From Brasenia schreberi (lineage: Eukaryota > Streptophyta > Magnoliopsida > Nymphaeales > Cabombaceae), in NCBI GenBank assembly GCA_036023115.1, contig JAYKKT010000041.1, positions 3,683,501 through 3,747,500 of the forward strand: a stretch of 64,000 bases of DNA, written 5' to 3'. The notes beneath the pieces were generated by a model. That model was not told the DNA's origin. It ran no database searches and saw only the letters and a list, made by a program, of their open reading frames with translations. A program made the position numbers and the translations under genes. Positions 57,557 through 64,000 of the stretch are shown here, one piece after another (the stretch's first letter is position 1; each line of letters begins with the position of its first letter).

Positions 57557-60500
57557 ATGGCGGAAGCTGCCGGAGTTCGTAGGACCACTCAACTCATCGC
57601 TCTCTCGCTACTTACTCTCTTTACTCTCTCATCCTCAGAGATCTTCTTCGAGGAGCGATTCGACGGTGAGAGTCTTCTCATTTGGCTTCTCTTGTATTTC
57701 TCTGCATCCCTTCATTCTCTCGCTTTATTCATTTTCTCCACTTTCCTTGGATTCATTTGTTGAAGATTCTACTATTTCTCTTGCTTTTCACTCGAAGTGA
57801 TCTGCTTACATGTTGATTTAGCCATTTATGTACAATTTTAGAAGTTTCCTCCTTCTGGCTCTTGTCTGAGCGTGATTTTCGCCTCAGTGAGCTCTTATCT
57901 TGTCATAAATCTGCATTAGGGAAGGTGTTCAGTTGTGTGTAGGTTTTTCCCGTGATGAGCTCTTTTTAGTGTCATTTTCGCCGCAATGAGCTATTTTGAG
58001 TGTGATTTTTCTGCGATTAGTTCCTATCTTGTTTCCGTTACCGCGATGAGCTCTTTTTTGGTACGTTCCTTGCCGCGGCGAGCTCTTTTAAGTGTTATTT
58101 TCGCTGTGATGAGCTCTTATCTTGTTTTTGCTATGTTTTAGGTAGATTAAGCACTAATCGACTGTGAGTAGGCTTTTCTCGTACATTGATAACACCGAGA
58201 GTTTCCCTTTGCTGCGTTGATCATTTCAATTGGCTTCGGTTCTCTTTGCACATTCAATGTACTTTAGCTGTGTCTCTTAAGCAATGCTTTTGATTTCATC
58301 TTCTTTCCAGCACCAAGCTGTTCCTAATGAGTTTATTCCGGGTTTGACATGGGCGAAAATTGAAAAGGTTGATGATTTTAACGTTTACGTTGAGATTGAC
58401 CGGTAACGTGACAGGATTCAGTTTGGGCAGAAGAATTGTTGTACACGATTGAGAGTTTTCTCTACGTGGACTTGTTTTAAGATTTTTTTTTTGGGTGATC
58501 AGAACCTTATAGAATACTGATTTTTGGAAAGCTCGGATATCCTTTTAGCTCCTACCGGATGTGATTTTTAGATATATTTTTTGAGTTATTTTATGGATGC
58601 TTTTAGGACGAAATAGTGAACAGAGTGGAGCTTTTTGTTGCGAATTTTCCTGAAAGTGGGATCAATGTGCTGTCAATATCGGCCATTTATTTTCTTTTAC
58701 CTAGTGAAAATTGCTTTCATGGAATTAGTTTTGGTATACAGAAATCCGGTAGGTGTTTATTATGATTGCTGAAGAAGTCTGTAGCTTGTTTAGGCGCAAA
58801 ACACTCTTTAGCATAAAGAATGCTGATTCGATTTGAGTATTCAATAGCTGCTGCGGTTCAACCAACTTTTTCTATGTCATCGACTCAACATAATGGCCTT
58901 CGTGTGCTTCGCACCGTTAAAATGATTTGTGGGTTTTAGATTTGTTCTGGGATGATAGTCTTGATTTACATTCAGTTGCCAACTTTGACTCCCATGACTA
59001 GACTTTTATGTATTCTATACTTTGTTTTAGAATGGAAATCATTTTTGCTACCTGCAAAGTTACCAAAGTGTGCTATCAAAAATTCATTTACTTTTCTATC
59101 AAACTCCAAGTCAACTCCTGAAATTTTGTCCAAGTGGCAGCATGATATGGTAGCATTTGATCTGATCTTGCTGAGCAATTAACTTTCTTCTGATATGCAA
59201 ATACTGTCATCTACTTCTTGCGAGATTTCCATAATCTCTTTCTTTCTTTCTCTCTCTCAGTTTCTTTGGAACTTATCTCAAGCTATTGTTGTGGTATTAT
59301 CATGAGATTTCACAATTTTGAACATATTTTAACCTCTGTTAAATCTTCCATTTTCTTTTTCCTTTTTCTGTGATAATTATCTTTCTAAATCAGATTCTTT
59401 CTATATTCTCATTAGAGAAAAAATTGCAAAAAACTGTATTTTATGTTGTTTCGGACTATCTTATGTTTTTTTAAAGCTCGTGACCTTTTCTGGATGTTTC
59501 CAGAGGAAAAGGGTACCTTCTGAAAGTCTTGCCCTAGGAAAGCATTACTGAGATCCTGAAAAAATGCCTAGAATGAGAATGGTTGACTATCTGTGACATA
59601 TCATATCATTCTGGTCCCAGGGTGGTCAGTTCTAAATACCTACTGATTGATATTTTGTCTTACATCTCTGTCTGGACCTAATTTCTATGCATTATTTCTT
59701 TGTACTGATTGTTGCACTCTGTATGTTGAAGATGGATGGGTGGAACGCTGGGTTAAGTCTGATTGGAAGAAGAATGAAGGAAAAGCTGGATCTTTCAGGC
59801 ATACTGCTGGAAAATGGGCTGGTGATCCGGATGACAAAGGTATCTGTTGTTTCAACTACAATAGTGCTAGAAAAATAAAAAGTTGACCATCTTTCTTAGA
59901 TGTGTAAGTGAAGTAGGAAACAATTGCATGTTGACTTTAATATTGACATGCAAACACATGGTGCACAGTCAGTCGTCTGTTTCTGTGATGAAATGAACCA
60001 ATGAAGTTAAAATAATTCTAGCAAAAGCATTGACCTTGAGTTAGATAACAAACATTGGAGGGTAAATGATGGTTTATGCATCTCAAACCATGAAATTTCA
60101 ATGCTATGATGCCCACACATCTGAAGTTCAACCATATGAGCTTCTTGAAATAAAGCAGGAATGCACAATTTGATATTTTAAATGATATATTGCTTACTTG
60201 TGCTTTATATATGCTGAATTGTCATTATTTTGAAAATAAAGGGAGCCAGACTGTCCCATTAAACTAAGCTTGTTCAACTATTGCTCTGGGAGCACACACC
60301 TAGCGTTTGGACAAGATAACCTCATAATTTCAGCTTCTGTATATCTTATTCTGTGTTCTGATTCATTGCTTAAGCTGGAATTATTGGCTGCTTCTCATGA
60401 TTAAACTATTCATTGTTCACAATTCTGATGCCTATGCATCTCCAGTGTATGTGCTTCTACCTAGTTAGTCTGTGAAAGTACAAGAACCAACAATGGTCAT

Positions 60501-62977
60501 CTAATCTGAAATTGTTCCCTGCACCAACTGATTTAAGGTATAGCTGCCCAGTTTACAGTTCAAATAATTTATATAATTTTTCCCCTTTTCTCTTTGTGAG
60601 TATCGTCTTCTCATGCTATTTTGATCCATGAACATGATACTTGATTGTTTGAGTGTATGAATTTGTATTAATTTTTTTCTTTCTGAACTTCTTTCAGGTA
60701 TTCAGACATACCCTGATGCAAGGCACTATGCTATATCTGCTAAAATCCCAGAATTTAGTAACAAGAACAGAACCTTGGTGGTTCAGTATTCGATAAAGTT
60801 AGAGCAAGACATTGAGTGTGGTGGTGGTTATATCAAGCTTCTCTCTGGTTATGTCAATCAGAAGAAATTTGGTGGTGATACTCCCTACAGGTTCTTGTGC
60901 ACTTCTTTCAGTGACCTTGATGGAAATTTTCTATGCTGAAATAGTCTTTTACTTTATTTCCAGCTCCATGTGATTGGCTGGAAGTACAGCTACCTCTCTA
61001 TTCTCCTTTGTTTTACTTGAGCAAATTAAAAGCAAATATATCACATCTTTGTCCAGCTGAAACCAATTTATCGGTGAAGGCATCAAGGTAGACAACATAT
61101 TGAAATTTTCACAAAATCGTTTAGATCACTCAATTGAGCAGTTCACATTATGTGACCGTGCTCCCAAAGCTGCTACCACCATGATTTATGTCTGCGATGC
61201 ATATACTGTATGACCAATTTGAGTTCCCCAGATCTGGTTCATCAAAGTAGTGGAGAAATTCAAATTATAAGCTCGGATGGTAGGAGTGGATTTTGTTTTC
61301 ACCAAGTCAGAATCATTTCAAACCACTAGAGGACGGTAATTCACATCTGTTCATTACTTATATATGTTGGTCTTCTAGGGGTTTTAAATTTTCTACCTGT
61401 GTGGCAGAGATGATTGTGTTTCTTCTTTCAAGCTTATAATAAAAATTCAATGGTGGGAGGAGGAGAAAGAGAAACAGGAGGTTATTTCCTGTCTTCTTTT
61501 TTTCTTTTTTAATTGTACCAAAGTACTGGCTAAGTGTGTGAAAAGAGTTTTTGGCAAGGGTGCTTAGGGAATTTTCGATTAGAGCAAGCATGGTGAAGAG
61601 TTCAAATGGAAAACATTGAACAAATTGCAAACATAGGATACTGGCACTGACAGCTCAAGTGCAGCCTTTCTCTAACATGTGGAAATTTATTCTCATTATG
61701 TTTGTTCTCTTGTGGTTACCTGTTTAGCTAGTTCTTTTCTATTGGGAAATGCTTCTTTCCTCCTATGCTAGTGTAATACATGGTTGGTACTTTCTTCTTC
61801 CAGTTTGATGTTTGGACCTGACATTTGTGGTACACAAACAAAGAAGCTTCATGTCATCATTTCCTATCAAGGACAGAATTATCCTATCAAGAAGGACTTA
61901 CAGTGTGAGACAGACAAGTTGACACATATATATACATTTATCCTTCGACCTGATGCATCATATAGCATCTTGATTGACAATAGAGAAAGAGAGTCTGGAA
62001 GTATGTATACAGATTGGGATATTCTTCCTCCACGAAAAATTAAGGATGTGAATGCAAAGAAGGTTGGAGGATTTTCTTTTTAAAATGTCTGGCATTGCCA
62101 TGTGAACATTCCTCTCACAGAATGTCTAATTACAATTTTCATCTGCAAACAGCCAAAGGACTGGGACGATAGGGAGTACATTGACGACCCTGATGCTGTC
62201 AAACCAGAGGTATATATCATTCTTGTGAATTCTGTTTCATTCTCTTGGTTTACTATCTAGCAGGAATGAAAATTTTCATACACTTCACAGGGTTATGATT
62301 CAATTCCAGTTGAAATTCCTGACCCAAAAGCTAAAAAGGTCAGTTTGGTTGAACTTGTCTGGCATTGGAGAATTTTATATCTTAAAGCAGGTTGAGACTC
62401 CTTTCTTTCATTCAGCCTAGTAGTTGGGATGAAGATGAGGATGGCATATGGACAGCACCAAAGATACCGAATCCAGCATACAAGGGGCCATGGAAGCCCA
62501 AGGTCTGGTTTGTCACTTTGCAGTTGTTTGAGAAAACTGAGACATTTAGTGTACTCCTCATGTTTCTTATTCTGGCACTGCAGAAGATCAAGAACCCCAA
62601 CTATAAAGGAAAATGGAGGACTCCTTGGATTGACAATCCTGGTATGCTTGTTTTAGGATGTTGTAGACTGAAATGAGCTAATTTTAAAAAGTCTACTATT
62701 GTGAATGAACTTTTTGACAAATTCGTCTCTTGAACTGGTTGGTCCCTTTGAGCTCTAAAATGCAATCATTATATTACCTTATATACCAAAACCAAGCCTT
62801 TTCACACTCTAGGTTGGGTCAACTCCGTGCTTTTGTCTTGTCATATAGGTATTGCCAAGTTCTGTACTCTTTTCAGCTCATTTTTTATCCAGGCACCTGT
62901 TGGTTGCAGAGTTTGAAGATGACCCTGATCTCTATGTCTTGAAGCCAGTCAAATATGTGGGAATTGAAGTTTGGCAG
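57557..62977 (+). CDS. CRT3: Calreticulin-3-type ER lectin chaperone, nine exons, 3' partial
   Basis: Exons: 57557-57665, 59732-59839, 60698-60890, 61804-62062, 62153-62209, 62291-62338, 62416-62502, 62584-62641, 62910-62977; 329 codons so far, ending phase 0 at EVWQ before the donor at 62978. Residues 1-27 form a signal peptide (hydrophobic [12 protein letters not shown]). Both calreticulin signatures are present: [16 protein letters not shown] (within exon 3) and LMFGPDICG (start of exon 4). The P-domain follows with [31 protein letters not shown] and [17 protein letters not shown] repeats (exons 5-8). The sequence around [12 protein letters not shown] and the [13 protein letters not shown] stretch favours the plant CRT3 branch (family knowledge), which retains misfolded glycoproteins, including defective receptor kinases, in the ER. 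The remaining C-domain, with basic residues and HDEL-type retention signal, must lie beyond 64000. No frameshift seen; all donors are GT. Confidence 0.93.
57868..58135 (+). repeat. Degenerate minisatellite in calreticulin intron 1
   Basis: Six iterations of a 25-65 bp unit with the core GTGATTTTCGCCGCGATGAGCTCTTTT-like text (written in parts: GTGATTTTCGCC, then GAGCTCTTTT). GAGCTCTT or variants recur near 57889, 57956, 57997, 58053, 58079 and 58109. Confidence 0.8.
62783..62830 (-). mobile_element. RTE-type 3'-tail relic in calreticulin intron 8
   Basis: AACCAAGCCTTTTCACACTC followed by TAGGTTGGGTCAACTCC is the reverse complement of the RTE-type tail (GACCC...CTAG.GTG.GAAAAGGCTT.GTT). Confidence 0.5.
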
Positions 62978-63223
62978 GTAAATTATCAACCCTTCTGATC
63001 AATGGTTTATGGAAAGGTGAGAAGAGAAAAGCTTTTTTTGACAACTTTATTTCATGCAAAAATCTTCCAGTCGTCAGGTTGGACATGTAGTTTAAGTTAT
63101 CATCGAATAGAATACCTTCTTTGGACTGGACAAAGTGACCCTCTCCTAGAATACCTTCAAGTTGATTCTATCTCATTCCAGGAGAGAACATACTTATTTA
63201 AAGATGAACTTTCACTTCAGTAG

Positions 63224-63511
63224 GTAACTTGAATCATTAGCATCTCTCTTTTTGTTTGTGAAGTGGGATTCTCAGCAAAGTGAAATTGAGATGTCCCTGT
63301 TGGCTTTTCTGAATAGATTCTCCTTAGAGGTATACAGAACCTTGGTTTTCTGCACCGAGGTGAGGTAGGTAACCTGAATCATTAGCATCTCTTTTTGTTT
63401 GTCAAGTGGGATTCTCAGCAAATTGAAATTGAAATGTCACTGATGGCTTTTCTGAATTGATTCTCCTTAGAGTTTTACAGAACCTTGGTTTACTGCACCA
63501 AGGTGAGGTAG
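63224..63511 (+). repeat. Tandem duplication of 144 bp in calreticulin intron 9
   Basis: Copies 63224-63368 and 63369-63511 share GAATCATTAGCATCTC, AAGTGGGATTCTCAGCAAA, GATTCTCCTTAGAG and GGTGAGGTAG with a handful of differences. Confidence 0.9.
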
Positions 63512-63865
63512 TTATCAACTTGATTGATCGCACAATTTCCTCTCACAATTTGGGTTAAAATGTTTAAAAGGAAGTGGTGATACGATGCCATGGCAGGAAA
63601 TGAACCAAGTGGTTACTCAGGACTATGGGAATAGGACAATCCATGGCACATGCGAGTTGATTTGGTGGGTCAATTAGTAGATTTCATATATTAAAGCCAT
63701 CTTTAGGATGACAAACAACTTTGTCGATCAGTTCTGTCATGATTCATGCAAGATGTTGATGACTTGATCATCTAACCGGCCAGGTCAGCTTGTTCTTATG
63801 AAAGCCTTCTCATTAACCAAGATTTTGAATTTGTCACAAGATGCTTCTGATCTATTTGAAGCAGT

Positions 63866-63950
63866 GTTGTTCGACACGTATTGTATCATGTATCATTTTG
63901 GTTTACGATACGTATTGTATCGTATCATAGTGTATCGTAATTTAATACTA
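63866..63950. repeat. GTATCGTATC-rich palindromic tract
   Basis: Cluster of ATACGTAT, GTATCGTATC, GTATCATGTATC and TGTATCGTAA within 85 bp, like the ends of plant repeats made of alternating GTATC/GATAC units. It continues toward the window edge and its extent is unknown. Confidence 0.6.
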
Positions 63951-64000
63951 AAAAATCAGAAAAAATAGAGAAAATCTGATAATTGCAAAGAATTCATATA

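Noticed and set aside
1..64000. CRISPR arrays, operons, prokaryotic mobile islands
   Set aside because: No spaced direct repeats or prokaryote-like gene density. Introns and transposons show it is plant nuclear DNA.

Overview
The window is nuclear DNA from a flowering plant. The evidence is spliced GT-AG genes of plant-specific families, a PTI1-like kinase and a plant calreticulin-3, embedded in plant-type Ty1/copia, Ty3/gypsy, RTE-clade LINE, hAT-type MITE and SINE relics. The species cannot be fixed from sequence alone. Most intergenic DNA is old, stop-ridden transposon debris, often nested, with many microsatellites and short tandem duplications.

Layout. At 0.3-4.2 kb on the + strand lies a complete seven-exon PTI1-like kinase gene. 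Just downstream, at 4.4-4.8 kb, is a near-perfect 131-bp inverted repeat. From 5.2 to 22.4 kb is a transposon block: a small minus-strand LTR element, a GGTTCGGTT-type DNA element split by a nearly full RTE LINE, minus-strand gypsy gag debris, a gypsy-like plus-strand fragment with a triplicated 135-bp repeat, a dead plus-strand copia element and a second decayed RTE LINE. A hAT-type MITE with target-site duplication follows at 23.6 kb. At 24.8-26.9 kb on the minus strand is a long conserved-looking exon for a predicted membrane protein with weak TraB resemblance. From 28.9 to 34.3 kb is a minus-strand copia element with a recognisable primer-binding site and LTR. A single 5' exon of a calcineurin-like metallophosphoesterase (At3g03305/TMEM62 type) follows at 35.3-35.6 kb on the minus strand, with no later exons visible.

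From 36 to 39 kb are RTE 3' fragments, a SINE-like unit and tandem duplications. A one-exon calmodulin-like gene with four EF-hands lies at 38.9-39.4 kb (minus). From 40.9 to 49.7 kb are an RTE fragment, a solo LTR of 1.88 kb with a 5-bp target-site duplication, a minus-strand copia element between decayed LTRs and another MITE. The 50-57 kb stretch is AT-rich and essentially gene-free. The final 6.5 kb holds a plus-strand calreticulin-3-type gene. Nine exons are readable and the C-terminal exon or exons lie beyond the window.

The five host loci (PTI1-like kinase, predicted membrane protein, metallophosphoesterase exon, calmodulin-like protein, calreticulin-3) are independent and form no operon or cluster. 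Kinase signalling, calcium sensing and ER lectin-chaperone quality control all feed plant immunity in general, but nothing here shows these copies work together. I found no clearly novel multi-gene system. The most unusual signals are the very young foldback next to the kinase gene and the chained upstream ORFs in front of its start codon.
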